From an uncultured Clostridia bacterium (lineage in GTDB: Bacteria; Bacillota; Clostridia; Oscillospirales; Acutalibacteraceae): a stretch of DNA of 64,000 nt. The position numbers and the translations under genes are program-made. Below are positions 45,119 through 55,064 of the stretch, one piece after another. The first letter of the stretch is position 1. The number at the start of each line of letters is the position of its first letter. The notes under the pieces are model-generated. The model was not told the origin of the DNA, did no database searches, and worked only from the letters and a program-made list of their open reading frames with translations. The stretch spans positions 1-64,000 of the forward strand of contig CALCYI010000020.1 of assembly GCA_937907605.1 (NCBI GenBank), written 5' to 3'.

Positions 45119-45997
45119 ATGCATGCATATATGATTATCGCTCATAATCAGTTTGAGCTGCTCGAAAAGTTAATATTGGCTCTGGACGATGTGCGTAACG
45201 ATATATTTATTCATATCGACGCTAAAGTGAAGGACTTCGATTTTGAGCATTTCGGGTCTCTGACAAGTAATTCGCGTGTCATTTTTACCGATGAGCGCGT
45301 TAACGTGACGTGGGGTGATTTCAGTCAGGTTAAGACAGAGATGTTATTGCTTAAAACGGCTGTCAAAAGTGAACGCACGGAAAAGCCATATCAATATTAT
45401 CATTTAATATCGGGCGTTGATTTGCCGATTAAATCCAACGATGAAATACATCGTTTCTTTAATGAAAAAGATGGCAAAGAGTTTGTTCATTTTACACATA
45501 ATGAACCCAAAGCTATTGATGTTAGCAGGCTGAGATATTATCATTTATTCAGAAAAAGACGTAATACTTTTACTAAAATAGCAGCACAACTCGCTTTGAA
45601 AATCCAGCAGTTTATGCACGTTGACCGTCTTAAAAAGACAGGTATTCAGGTGCAGAAGGGCTGTAATTGGTTTAGTATTACAGGAGATTTTGCACACTAT
45701 ATTGTCGAAAATTTACCGCAATATGAAAAGGTATTTAATTATTCCTACTGCGGTGATGAAACCTTTGTACAGACGATGCTTGTAAATTCACCGTTTAAAG
45801 ATAATTTGTTTATGCCGAATTGTAATAATAATCACGAGGCTTGTATGCGCCTGATTGATTGGGAGAGAGGTAATCCGTATATTTGGCGTTTAGAGGATTT
45901 TGATATAATTAGAAATTCCCCATGCATCTTTGCAAGAAAGTTTGATTTAAGTGTAGACGGTGAAATCGTAGATAAAGTTTTAAATACAATTCGATAA
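45119..45997 (+). CDS. GT14 (core-2/I-branching type) glycosyltransferase
   Basis: Matches the beta-1,6-N-acetylglucosaminyltransferase-like family: MHAYMIIAHNQFELLEKL at the start, FIHIDAK, the VNVTWGDFSQVKTEMLLL region and SGVDLPIKS. Length 292. Bacterial members attach single sugars, often N-acetylated or xylose. It is the last gene with the AT-rich composition of the central cassette. Confidence 0.87.
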   Translation: MHAYMIIAHNQFELLEKLILALDDVRNDIFIHIDAKVKDFDFEHFGSLTSNSRVIFTDERVNVTWGDFSQVKTEMLLLKTAVKSERTEKPYQYYHLISGVDLPIKSNDEIHRFFNEKDGKEFVHFTHNEPKAIDVSRLRYYHLFRKRRNTFTKIAAQLALKIQQFMHVDRLKKTGIQVQKGCNWFSITGDFAHYIVENLPQYEKVFNYSYCGDETFVQTMLVNSPFKDNLFMPNCNNNHEACMRLIDWERGNPYIWRLEDFDIIRNSPCIFARKFDLSVDGEIVDKVLNTIR

Positions 45998-46057
45998 AAA
46001 AGAAGAAGTGCAATAACATTTTTAGCATTTAATGATTTGAAGATAGAGGAACATAGA

Positions 46058-47227
46058 ATGGACGCCAATATTTCTTTTAAAGATAACGGTAAGCTTAAGC
46101 TGCTTATTATAGTCGGGACAAGGCCTGAAATTATAAGACTGTCCGAGGTTATAAAAAAGTGCAGAAGGTATTTCGATACGCTTCTTGCCCATACCGGACA
46201 GAACTATGATTATAACCTTAACGGCGTATTTTTTAAGGATTTGGAGCTTGCGGAGCCTGACTGTTACTTGGACGCCGTCGGCACAGACCTCGGCGAAACT
46301 ATGGGCAATATTATCGCGTCTTCATATAAGCTTATGTGTGAAGTTAAGCCCGACGCCGTTCTCGTCCTCGGCGATACTAACAGTTGCCTCTCGGTTATTG
46401 GCGCTAAGCGTCTGCATATTCCTATTTTCCATATGGAAGCGGGGAATCGCTGCAAGGACGAATGTCTGCCCGAGGAGACTAACAGAAGAATAGTTGACAT
46501 CATTTCGGACGTGAATCTCGCTTATTCCGAGCATGCAAGGCGCTATCTTGCCGAGTGCGGACTGCCAAAGGAGAGAACCTTTGTTACGGGTTCTCCCATG
46601 GCGGAGGTACTAAACGCTCATATAGACAAAATAAAAGCATCTGATGTTCATAACAGGCTCGGACTTGAAAAGGGAAAATACATACTTCTTTCTGCGCACA
46701 GGGAGGAGAACATTGATACCGAAAAGAATTTCCTCAGCCTTTTTACCGCAGTAAACAAAATGGCTGAAAAGTACGATATGCCCGTTTTGTATTCTTGCCA
46801 TCCAAGAAGTAAGAAAAGGCTTGAAAGCTCTGGCTTTAAGCTTGATGACAGGGTTATATGCCATGAGCCGCTCGGCTTCATTGATTATAACTGCCTACAG
46901 ATGAACGCCTTTGCCGTCGTATCCGACAGCGGAACGCTCCCTGAGGAAAGCAGTTATTATACGAGCATAGGCAAAGCGATTCCCGCCGTGTGCATAAGGA
47001 CAAGCACGGAACGTCCCGAGGCGCTTGATAAGGGCTGCTTCGTACTCGCGGGAATTGAAGGAAACGGACTGATTCAGGCGCTTGAAACCGCTGTTGAAGC
47101 TGTAAAGAGTGGCGATAACGGAATTCCCGTTCCCGATTATACCGATGTTAACGTATCCTCAAAGGTTGTTAAGATAATACAGAGCTATACGGGTATAGTT
47201 AATAAGACCGTATGGAGAAAAGACTGA
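46058..47227 (+). CDS. wecB: UDP-N-acetylglucosamine 2-epimerase (non-hydrolysing)
   Basis: Interconverts UDP-GlcNAc and UDP-ManNAc. Landmarks are VGTRPEIIRL, HTGQNYDYN, HMEAGNRC, the EETNRRIVD strand and SDSGTLPEES. Length 389 from ATG 46058, which has AGAGGAA upstream; a TTG-started extension to 46037 is unlikely. No UDP-ManNAc dehydrogenase follows, so ManNAc itself is the expected product. Codon use from here on is host-like, unlike the genes just upstream. Confidence 0.92.
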   Translation: MDANISFKDNGKLKLLIIVGTRPEIIRLSEVIKKCRRYFDTLLAHTGQNYDYNLNGVFFKDLELAEPDCYLDAVGTDLGETMGNIIASSYKLMCEVKPDAVLVLGDTNSCLSVIGAKRLHIPIFHMEAGNRCKDECLPEETNRRIVDIISDVNLAYSEHARRYLAECGLPKERTFVTGSPMAEVLNAHIDKIKASDVHNRLGLEKGKYILLSAHREENIDTEKNFLSLFTAVNKMAEKYDMPVLYSCHPRSKKRLESSGFKLDDRVICHEPLGFIDYNCLQMNAFAVVSDSGTLPEESSYYTSIGKAIPAVCIRTSTERPEALDKGCFVLAGIEGNGLIQALETAVEAVKSGDNGIPVPDYTDVNVSSKVVKIIQSYTGIVNKTVWRKD

Positions 47228-47244
47228 ATTGCTAAGAGGGAATT

Positions 47245-48921
47245 ATGATTAAGGCTTTTAAGAAAACCTATTTTATATTGCTTCCGCTTGCGGTAACCGT
47301 GCTGAGCCTTGCGCTTCATATGACGAGGTTCGTTATCAATGACGATATCGGTCTGCTGCTTATTGCCGAAAGCTTTAAGACTAACGCGCACAGCGAGCAG
47401 CTCCTTTTTATGAGCGTGCTTTACGGTTATCTTCTGAAGCTTTTATATAATCTTATTCCTTCTATTAACTGGTTTCTTTTACTTGAGCTCGGCGTACTTA
47501 ATATTGGCTTTATTTCGCTGTTCAGACTGTCTCAGAAGCTTGAATACAAAATAGTTTCAGCCTCAGCGCTTATTATATCCCAGTTTTTTATTCTTGCAAA
47601 TCTTACCTTCACCTCTATTTCATTCGTAGTGCTTACTGCGGGAATGCTGTGGTATTTCGTAAACGTAGATAAGCTCAATAAGGAGAGCATAAAGCATATT
47701 CTTTTTACTCTCGTATTATTTCTGCTCGGGCTTGGAATGAGGCGTGACGATACCTTCTTGTTTATCTCTTTACTGTTCGCCGCAGTATTCGGAATAACGT
47801 TTCTCAAAAAGAAAAAATCTTTTCTTGCCATACTGCTCGTTTTTGCAATTTGCTTTGGCTCAAACTATTTTTTTGGCTTTACACAGAGCTTTTATAATAG
47901 TCATCTTGAGGACAATCAGTATTTTTATGAGCTTAATAAGGTCAGGAGCGACGCTAACGACGGCGGCGTGTTTAACTATAAAGCGCACAAGGACGAATTC
48001 CTTGAGGTAGGCTTATCAAAAAATGATTATAAGCTTGCTTCTCACTGGCTATATGCCGATAAAAACGTTTTTACCATAGAGGCGTTTAAGAAAATCGGCG
48101 AGGTCAGAAGTTTTGACGAGAAGTACAATACAGATATCAAGGCTCTTTATAAAGAGATAACCTCGCAGAATACGCTGCTTTTGTTTGTTGCTATCTTGCT
48201 ATTAATGCTCATTATTGAGTTTATTCTTCTAAAGAGCGGTAGGCTTGAAGCGGCTGCGGCAATGCTTATGACCCTGTTCGGCGCGTTTTATATCTATTTC
48301 AGGCGCAGGGGCGTTGAAAGAGTTGCGTGCCCGATAGTTCTTTGCGGAATTCTTACTCTGCTTTACATATTCCTTGCTAATTTGGGCGGAGTTAAAGAAC
48401 GCTTTAAGAGGCTTGATAAAAAGCCTGTTAATGCAATTTTTGCGATACTCTGCGCGGTATGTATTGCGCTGAGCTTCGGTTATAATGTTAAAACCGCTAA
48501 GACCATTGATAAAAAGGCTGAGCGTGTACAGGGCATAGTCGATTACGTTAACGAAAACGAAGATAAGCTTTTTATCAGCGACGCATACGCAATTGATAAA
48601 TACAGAGTGTACCACGCTAATAAAAACATCATTAAGCCCTATTCTAACAGTGATTTCAGAATATACTCAATTTTAGGAAACTGGAACATTTACACGGCTT
48701 ACTATTACGATAATCTTGACAGGCTCGGAATCGGCGAATACTCCGAAGCGCTGATGAAAGTACTGCTCAAGGACGACGTATATTTTATAACTAAGAAATT
48801 TAAACCTGAGGACATAGTTAAGTATTTTGACGAAAACTATGACCTTAAGGTTGGATATAAAACAGTAACTGAGTTTGATAATCTTAACACAAAGATTTAC
48901 GATTTTTATGTGAATGAATAA
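47245..48921 (+). CDS. large membrane protein, GT-C-like (paralogue of 57233)
   Basis: Polytopic protein of 558 residues with about eleven membrane segments, an early acidic loop (INDDIGL, residues about 32-38), a large soluble part near residues 210-310 and a C-terminal domain outside the membrane. It aligns along its whole length with the protein at 57233; shared stretches include TNAHSEQ, GMRRD, RRRGV and IYT-YYYD-LDRLG. The layout resembles GT-C glycosyltransferases that use polyprenyl-phosphate sugars, but I recognise no named family. GAGGG precedes ATG 47245. Confidence 0.8.
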   Translation: MIKAFKKTYFILLPLAVTVLSLALHMTRFVINDDIGLLLIAESFKTNAHSEQLLFMSVLYGYLLKLLYNLIPSINWFLLLELGVLNIGFISLFRLSQKLEYKIVSASALIISQFFILANLTFTSISFVVLTAGMLWYFVNVDKLNKESIKHILFTLVLFLLGLGMRRDDTFLFISLLFAAVFGITFLKKKKSFLAILLVFAICFGSNYFFGFTQSFYNSHLEDNQYFYELNKVRSDANDGGVFNYKAHKDEFLEVGLSKNDYKLASHWLYADKNVFTIEAFKKIGEVRSFDEKYNTDIKALYKEITSQNTLLLFVAILLLMLIIEFILLKSGRLEAAAAMLMTLFGAFYIYFRRRGVERVACPIVLCGILTLLYIFLANLGGVKERFKRLDKKPVNAIFAILCAVCIALSFGYNVKTAKTIDKKAERVQGIVDYVNENEDKLFISDAYAIDKYRVYHANKNIIKPYSNSDFRIYSILGNWNIYTAYYYDNLDRLGIGEYSEALMKVLLKDDVYFITKKFKPEDIVKYFDENYDLKVGYKTVTEFDNLNTKIYDFYVNE

Positions 48922-48931
48922 GAGAGGGATT

Positions 48932-49867
48932 ATGGAAAAGATTTCATTTGTCATTCCGTGCTACGGAAGCGAAAAAACAATTGAGCCCGTTATTGACGAG
49001 ATTGAAAGGTACGTTTCATTAAGACCTGAATATAATTATGAAATTATCTGCGTAAACGACGCTTCGCCGGATAACGTGCTCTTTGTCTTAAAGGCAATTG
49101 CTGTGAAGAATAAAAGAGTAAAGGTAGTAGACCTTGCTAAAAATTTCGGCAAGCATTCTGCCGTTATGGCGGGCTTTTCCATATCTGACGGAGATTACGT
49201 TGTCTGCCTTGATGACGACGGGCAGTGTCCTATGGACAGGCTCTGGGATTTGCTTGAGCCGGTAATCAGCGGCGAAGCGGATTATACAATGGCTAAGTAC
49301 GACCGCAAGAAAGAGTCAGGTTTTAAGAGTCTCGGCAGCAAGGTTAATTCATACGTTGCGCGTGTTTTGATTAATAAGCCGAAGGATATGACCTTCACAA
49401 ACTTTAAAGCCATTAAGCGCTTTATAGTTGATGAGATGCTTAAATATAATAATCCTTATCCTTATATCGAGGGACTTACGCTCAGAACAACACGAAAAAT
49501 CGTAACTATTCCAATGGAGGAAAGGGAACGCATTGAGGGTACGGGTAACTTTACCTTGAAAAAATCCATTGCCCTCTTTATGAACGGCTTTACAGCCTTT
49601 TCTGTAAAGCCCCTGAGAATTGCAACAGTGCTTGGAATTATCAGCTCGTTAATAGGCTTTATTGCAGGACTTGTAGTAATTATTAAAAAGCTTATTTTCC
49701 CGGAGGTGCAGTTAGGTTACAGCTCCACTATGGCGATAATTCTTTTCATAGGCGGTATGCTTATGTTTATGCTCGGTCTTATCGGAGAATATATAGGAAG
49801 AATATATATCAGCCTTAATAATTCGCCGCAGTATGTAATCAGAGAAATTGTTAACGAGGACGAATGA
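48932..49867 (+). CDS. DPM1/GtrB-like GT2 with C-terminal membrane segments
   Basis: Transfers a sugar from a nucleotide donor to a polyprenyl phosphate. The GT-A domain has FVIPCYGSEKTIEPV, VNDASPDN and the CLDDDGQCP metal site. Two membrane segments lie near residues 225-255 and 260-290, as in ArnC/GtrB enzymes. ATG 48932 follows GAGAGGG; a start at 48914 is less likely. Length 311. It sits behind a GT-C-like protein, the pairing expected for periplasmic-side glycosylation. Confidence 0.9.
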   Translation: MEKISFVIPCYGSEKTIEPVIDEIERYVSLRPEYNYEIICVNDASPDNVLFVLKAIAVKNKRVKVVDLAKNFGKHSAVMAGFSISDGDYVVCLDDDGQCPMDRLWDLLEPVISGEADYTMAKYDRKKESGFKSLGSKVNSYVARVLINKPKDMTFTNFKAIKRFIVDEMLKYNNPYPYIEGLTLRTTRKIVTIPMEERERIEGTGNFTLKKSIALFMNGFTAFSVKPLRIATVLGIISSLIGFIAGLVVIIKKLIFPEVQLGYSSTMAIILFIGGMLMFMLGLIGEYIGRIYISLNNSPQYVIREIVNEDE

Positions 49868-51084
49868 TGAAGAAGATACTTATTATCGGTGCGGGTGACT
49901 TTCAGCTCCCGCTTGTTCAAAAAGCGGCTGAAAAATATGAGGTCTGCCTCGCCGCGCCATCAATTGACGAACGCTTTGAGAAGCACATAAAGTCAAAATG
50001 TCTATGCGATGTAAGAGACTATGATACAATCCTTGAATATGCAAATAGCGAGGGAGTTGACGGAGTCATTACCGATCAGACGGATATTCCCGTAAGGACG
50101 GTTGCATACGTTGCCGAAAAGTTAAACCTAAGCGGTATCGGTCTGGAATGCGCAAAGCTGTTTACAGATAAGAGTCTGATGCGCAGCAAGCTTGAGGAAT
50201 GCTCAATTCCCGTATTGCCGTATCTTACCACTGATGATATTGAAGAAGCTAAGGCTTTCTTTAATAATCTTAACTCGGCGGTTATCGTAAAGCCGCTTGA
50301 TACTCAGGGCAGCAGGGGAGTAATTAAAGCTGAGAATGAAGCTGAGCTTGAAGCGGCATTTGACATATCAAAGAGCTTTTCTACTAACGGAAAAGCCGTT
50401 GTTGAGAAGTACGCATCAGGTCCCGAGCTTGTAATAGAGGGTATTACCGTTGACGGCGAAATGATGGCGCAGATTTGCGGCGATACAATTTATTTCAATA
50501 ATAAGTCTACCTTCTCCGCAAAAAAGAGAATCTTCCCGTCTTTACTCAGTAAGGGAATTGTTGATAAGACTCTTAAACTGAATAAGAAAATCGTTAAGGC
50601 GTTTGGACTTAATAACGGTATAACTCACGGCGAGTATATTATTGACGGAGATGAGGTATACCTTATTGAAATCGCAGCAAGGGGCGGCGGAGTTTACATT
50701 TCCTCGGATTTAATATCCGACCAGCTCGGCATAGACGTTGAAAGCTTCCTGCTAAGTATCGCAATGGGCGAAAAGCCGCGCCTTGATATAAAAACGCCCG
50801 ACAGAGTTTCGGGATACAGAGCCTTTTATTTACCAAAGGGTACGGTTAAGGAGATTGTCGGCAGGGATGAGGTTAAGTCCTTTGACTTCATCAGGCACAA
50901 TCAGCTTGACAATATTAAGCCTGGTATGGAGCTCGGCGAAAATACGAACAAAACCTCACGCTTTGCCATGATTATTTCTGCGCCCGACTACGACAAGTGG
51001 AGGGAGTATGAAAAAAAGGTTATAGATACGCTCCACGTGCTGGTTGAATACGACGGTAAAATAAGAGATATTATTTGGGAGTAA
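49864..51084 (+). CDS. ATP-grasp ligase
   Basis: ATP-grasp enzyme forming a carboxyl-amine or similar bond. The N-terminal preATP-grasp part starts KKILIIGAGDFQLPLV, the ATP-binding core includes VIVKPLDTQGSRGV, and the metal-binding region includes GEYIIDGDEVYLIEIAARGGG. Length 406. It overlaps the previous gene by 4 bases and is followed four bases later by an adenylate-forming enzyme. The pair could activate and attach an amino acid or other acid to a polymer sugar; this is inference. Confidence 0.85.
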   Translation: MMKKILIIGAGDFQLPLVQKAAEKYEVCLAAPSIDERFEKHIKSKCLCDVRDYDTILEYANSEGVDGVITDQTDIPVRTVAYVAEKLNLSGIGLECAKLFTDKSLMRSKLEECSIPVLPYLTTDDIEEAKAFFNNLNSAVIVKPLDTQGSRGVIKAENEAELEAAFDISKSFSTNGKAVVEKYASGPELVIEGITVDGEMMAQICGDTIYFNNKSTFSAKKRIFPSLLSKGIVDKTLKLNKKIVKAFGLNNGITHGEYIIDGDEVYLIEIAARGGGVYISSDLISDQLGIDVESFLLSIAMGEKPRLDIKTPDRVSGYRAFYLPKGTVKEIVGRDEVKSFDFIRHNQLDNIKPGMELGENTNKTSRFAMIISAPDYDKWREYEKKVIDTLHVLVEYDGKIRDIIWE

Positions 51085-51088
51085 CAGA

Positions 51089-52381
51089 ATGGTAATTATT
51101 AACTTCTTTCAAAAAAAGCTTTTAAACGCGTTAATATTTTTTTATCTTTTAAAGCTTCAGACTAAGACGCCCTTTGATTATAAAAAAGCTAAGAAAACGC
51201 AGGAAAAGCGCCTTAAGAGGCTTGTAAAAAGGGCGTACAAGGTGCCGTTTTATAAGGAGAGATTTGACAGCGCAGGCGTTAAGCCCTCCGATATTAAGCA
51301 CGCAGAGGATTTGGCTAAGCTTCCTGTTCTAACTAAGGATGAGCTCCGCGCGTGGATGAAGGAGGAGGACAAAAACCCGAAATATAAATATTGGTACAGG
51401 GATAAGACGAGCGGCTCAACGGGTAACCCGCTTATGTTCCTCGTGTCTCCTCGTGAGAAGGCATATAATATGGCTAACTGGCTTCGCGTGCTTATGCTCA
51501 GCGGCTACAATCCGATTTTAGGTAAAACAATGAGTCCCGTTTCCACTCACAGCGAAAGCGCAACTAAAAAAACTCTCCTCAGTAAAGTCGGAATCCTGAG
51601 AAGAGAATTTATTAATAACAGCGCTCCCGAGGAGGAAACCATTAAGAGAATTAACGAGTACAAGCCCGATTTCCTCTATACGAACAGAAGTACGTTTATG
51701 AAGCTTGCGCTGTATGTAAAGAATAATAATATTGAGCTTCACAGACCTAAGTACATATGCTCAACAAGCGAAATTGTTAATGAAAAGGCGAGGGCGCTTT
51801 TTAAAGAGGTATTTTCCGATAATTTCGTTGACGCTTACGGCTCAGCCGAAACGGGCGCACTTTTGACTAAGGTAAACGACAGTAAGTATTTTATTTCAAA
51901 TATTGACCTTTTTGCGTTTAATATTTATGACGATAATAACAACCTTGCCGACGAGGGCAGGATTATCATAACGCCGCTCTATTTTGACGAGCTTCCGCTT
52001 ATTAACTACGTGCTCGGCGACAGAGTATCCTCCGAGGTTGTCGACGGCGTAAGATACGTTACTAAGATACAGGGAAGGCTTAATGATTATATTAAGCATT
52101 CCGACGGTACGATGACCTCATATTTCGAGATTAATAAAATGCTCGGCGAGTGCGAAGAAGTTACCGATATACGCTTAATTCAGAAAAGCTATACGCTAGT
52201 GCATATTCAGTGCGTTTATAACGAGGAAGCTCACGGGATGACGAAGGCTGAAACAGAAAAGCACCTTGCACGCGAGCTGAATAAGAAGTTTAACGAGCCG
52301 AAGGAATTTGAATTTGAATGGCTCGAGGCGATACCTCAGGATAAAAACGATAAAATCAGAGTAATAGTTTGTGAAATTTAA
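51089..52381 (+). CDS. CapK/PaaK-like adenylate-forming enzyme
   Basis: Member of the phenylacetate-CoA-ligase-like branch of adenylating enzymes found in capsule loci. The P-loop motif TSGSTGNPL lies near residue 110, YGSAETGALLT near 250, and the hinge region KIQGRLNDYIKHSDG near 330. The short C-terminal domain ends in PQDKNDKIRVIV. Length 430. The acid it activates is unknown; the ATP-grasp neighbour is the likely partner. Confidence 0.85.
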   Translation: MVIINFFQKKLLNALIFFYLLKLQTKTPFDYKKAKKTQEKRLKRLVKRAYKVPFYKERFDSAGVKPSDIKHAEDLAKLPVLTKDELRAWMKEEDKNPKYKYWYRDKTSGSTGNPLMFLVSPREKAYNMANWLRVLMLSGYNPILGKTMSPVSTHSESATKKTLLSKVGILRREFINNSAPEEETIKRINEYKPDFLYTNRSTFMKLALYVKNNNIELHRPKYICSTSEIVNEKARALFKEVFSDNFVDAYGSAETGALLTKVNDSKYFISNIDLFAFNIYDDNNNLADEGRIIITPLYFDELPLINYVLGDRVSSEVVDGVRYVTKIQGRLNDYIKHSDGTMTSYFEINKMLGECEEVTDIRLIQKSYTLVHIQCVYNEEAHGMTKAETEKHLARELNKKFNEPKEFEFEWLEAIPQDKNDKIRVIVCEI

Positions 52382-52390
52382 GGAAGATAT

Positions 52391-52756
52391 ATGAGTGAAC
52401 GTATCAATAACGAAAAGCCAAAAGTAATACACTTTGTCGCGCTGCACATTCTTTTGCTGTTCTATTCTTTTAGTAATGTGTGCTCAAAGCTTGCGGCAAA
52501 GGAGGAATTTCTTTCCTTTAAGTTTATTTTGCTTTACGGCGGGATTATTTGTATCCTCGGCGTATACGCTATCGTGTGGCAGCAGATTTTAAAGCATATG
52601 CCGCTGACGACCGCGTTTTGTAACAAAGCCATAGGCATTATATGGGGAATTGTCTGGGGCTGTATGATTTTTAAAGAAACATTAACTATTAATATGGTGA
52701 TAGGTGCAGTCATCGTCATTATCGGCGTGATCATAGTGGTGAAGGCTGATGACTAA
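52391..52756 (+). CDS. EamA/EmrE-like half-size transporter
   Basis: A 121-residue protein with four membrane segments of the drug/metabolite transporter superfamily, ending in IGAVIVIIGVIIVVKA. AAGGAAG precedes ATG 52391. It overlaps the next gene, which encodes another four-helix member, by 8 bases; such pairs act as heterodimers, as ArnE/ArnF do for a lipid-linked aminosugar. Confidence 0.82.
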   Translation: MSERINNEKPKVIHFVALHILLLFYSFSNVCSKLAAKEEFLSFKFILLYGGIICILGVYAIVWQQILKHMPLTTAFCNKAIGIIWGIVWGCMIFKETLTINMVIGAVIVIIGVIIVVKADD

Positions 52757-53090
52757 ATTTCTTTATTCACTTTTAATGCTCGGCGGTATCCTCATTTCCG
52801 CTGTTGCGCAAATCCTGCTGAAAAAGAGCTCCGGCAGGGAATATGAAAGCAAAATCAAGGAATACCTTAATCCGTTCGTAATAATTTCTTACAGTATTTT
52901 CTTTATCGCCACCTTCTGCTCCATCTTTGCCTATAAAGAGGTGCCGTTGTCGCTTGGACCTATTCTTGGAGCGATGGAATATATCTTTGTTGCGGTGCTC
53001 AGCCGTGTGATATTGAAAGAAAAAGTCAGCGTTAAAAAAGCAATAGGACTTGCAATTATTGTAGCGGGCGTAATAATTTCCGCATTATAA
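52749..53090 (+). CDS. EamA/EmrE-like half-size transporter, second subunit
   Basis: 113 residues, four membrane segments, with GAMEYIFVAVLSRVILKEKVS as the typical last-helix region. Translationally coupled to the gene at 52391. The likely role is flipping a polyprenyl-phosphate sugar made by the GT2 at 48932. A general small-molecule exporter is the alternative. Confidence 0.82.
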   Translation: MTKFLYSLLMLGGILISAVAQILLKKSSGREYESKIKEYLNPFVIISYSIFFIATFCSIFAYKEVPLSLGPILGAMEYIFVAVLSRVILKEKVSVKKAIGLAIIVAGVIISAL

Positions 53091-53094
53091 AACT

Positions 53095-54150
53095 ATGAAA
53101 TTTGACCTCAGACAAACAAATATAGCAAAGGGCATAGCGGTTATGCTGCTGCTGTGGCATCATCTGTTTTTAAATGCTAAGAATTATACATTTTCGCTGT
53201 TTTATTTCAGCGGGGTACCGATTGAAAGCGTTATTGCTCAGTTTTGTAAATGCTGTGTTGCAATCTTTATGTTCCTTTCGGGGTACGGACTTTTTATCAG
53301 CTACACATCCTTTACTTCAAAGACAGAGATTAAATCACCTTTAAAGGCAGATATAGTATTCATTAAAAACCGTGTGCTTAAGCTTATGAGCAATTACTGG
53401 TTTGTGTTTATTATTTTCGTTCCGCTCGGACTTTTTTTCGGAAGAAAGTTTTACGAGGTTTACGGCAATAATCCGCTTCATTATTTAGCAAACCTTTTCG
53501 GCTTGTCGTATCTTTTTTATAAAGATGAATTTACGATGAACCCAACGTGGTGGTACGTCAGCGAAATCCTGCTGTTTTATGCAATCTATCCGTTGATGTA
53601 CAGAATATACAAAAAGATAAATGTTTTTCTGTTGATTATTACCGTCGGCTTTTGCTTAATTCCGGGCGTATTCAGAGGGCTTAACATATATCTTTGTACT
53701 CTCGTTCTCGGTACTGTTTTTGCAGATAGAAAGCTTTTTGAAAAATACGCGTCAGCGCTTAAAAACAAGGTGCTTGCGGTAATAATTCCGCTTGTCGCCT
53801 TTGTTCCTCTTTGCGTTGTCAGATACTTTCTTAATGCTGAGAATATGGTTTACGCAATGAAATTCGATACAGTCTTTATAGTACCCATCCTGTTTTTGAG
53901 TTATATTTTAGTTTCAAAAATTCCATATGTTTCCTCTGTGCTTGAGGAGCTCGGAAGGAAAAGCGGATTTATATTCCTGTTCCATACATTCTTATTCGGA
54001 TACTATTTTAAAAGCTTTTTCTACTCGTTTAAATATCCGATATTGATATTTGCGGCGCTTTTGATAATCTCGTATATTACAGCCTTTATTTTTGAATGGC
54101 TGATGAAAATAACAAAATATAAAGACATCTTTAAAAAAATCACCTCATAA
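53095..54150 (+). CDS. membrane acyltransferase (acyltransferase 3 family)
   Basis: Integral membrane O-acyltransferase of 351 residues with about ten membrane segments. RQTNIAKGIAVMLLLWHHLF holds the conserved histidine pair, and FLSGYGLFISY follows. It probably acetylates a sugar of the polymer or of a lipid-linked precursor. There is no strong ribosome site before ATG 53095, four bases after the previous stop, so translation is probably coupled. Confidence 0.87.
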   Translation: MKFDLRQTNIAKGIAVMLLLWHHLFLNAKNYTFSLFYFSGVPIESVIAQFCKCCVAIFMFLSGYGLFISYTSFTSKTEIKSPLKADIVFIKNRVLKLMSNYWFVFIIFVPLGLFFGRKFYEVYGNNPLHYLANLFGLSYLFYKDEFTMNPTWWYVSEILLFYAIYPLMYRIYKKINVFLLIITVGFCLIPGVFRGLNIYLCTLVLGTVFADRKLFEKYASALKNKVLAVIIPLVAFVPLCVVRYFLNAENMVYAMKFDTVFIVPILFLSYILVSKIPYVSSVLEELGRKSGFIFLFHTFLFGYYFKSFFYSFKYPILIFAALLIISYITAFIFEWLMKITKYKDIFKKITS

Positions 54151-54164
54151 TAAGGAGTGAGAAT

Positions 54165-55064
54165 ATGAAAGGTATTATTTTAGCAGGCGGAAGCGGTACA
54201 AGGCTTTACCCGCTTACAATGGTAACCTCTAAGCAGCTTTTACCTATATACGACAAGCCTATGATATTTTATCCGCTGAGTACGCTTATGCTTGCGGGTA
54301 TCAGGGACATACTTATTATTTCAACTCCTGTTGATTTGCCTAATTTTGAGAGGCTTCTCGGCGACGGAAGTCAGTTTGGCGTTAATCTCAGCTATAAGGT
54401 GCAGCCTTCTCCTGACGGACTTGCGCAGGCGTTTATTCTTGGCGAGGAGTTTATCGGCGACGATTGCTGCGCTATGGTGCTCGGCGATAATATCTTTTAC
54501 GGAGCAGGCTTTTCTAAAATACTTAAGGACGCGCGTATTAACGCAGAAGAAAACGGCAGGGCGACTGTGTTCGGATATCACGTTGAAGACCCGCAGCGTT
54601 TCGGTATCGTAAGCTTTGATGAAAACGGAAAGGTTGAAACCCTTGAGGAAAAGCCGAAAAAGCCTAAATCACCCTGGGCGGTTACGGGGCTCTACTTTTA
54701 TGACAACAGATGCGTTAAGTATGCAAAGTCAATTAAACCATCGGACCGCGGCGAGCTTGAAATTACTGACCTTAATAAGCTTTACCTTGAAAGCGGCGAG
54801 CTTGACGTTAGGCTTCTCGGACGTGGCTTTGCGTGGCTTGACACGGGTACTATGGAGAGTTTAATAGACGCGGGCGACTTTGTAAGGACTATTCAGTCAC
54901 AGCAGGGGATAAGGATTTCAGCACCCGAGGAAATTGCCTACCGCCTCGGCTACATAGATAAAAGCAAGCTTTTACAGAGCGCTAAAAAATACGGCAAATC
55001 CGATTACGGCAAGTACTTAAAGAACGTTGTATCCGACGAATTCCTTGGAGGTTTATACAGATGA
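54165..55064 (+). CDS. rfbA: glucose-1-phosphate thymidylyltransferase
   Basis: Makes dTDP-glucose. KGIILAGGSGTRLYPLT, SKQLLPIYDKPMIFYPLS, VLGDNIFYG and FAWLDTGTMESL are all typical of RmlA. Length 299. AAGGAGTGAG precedes ATG 54165. Overlaps rfbB by 4 bases. Confidence 0.96.
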   Translation: MKGIILAGGSGTRLYPLTMVTSKQLLPIYDKPMIFYPLSTLMLAGIRDILIISTPVDLPNFERLLGDGSQFGVNLSYKVQPSPDGLAQAFILGEEFIGDDCCAMVLGDNIFYGAGFSKILKDARINAEENGRATVFGYHVEDPQRFGIVSFDENGKVETLEEKPKKPKSPWAVTGLYFYDNRCVKYAKSIKPSDRGELEITDLNKLYLESGELDVRLLGRGFAWLDTGTMESLIDAGDFVRTIQSQQGIRISAPEEIAYRLGYIDKSKLLQSAKKYGKSDYGKYLKNVVSDEFLGGLYR

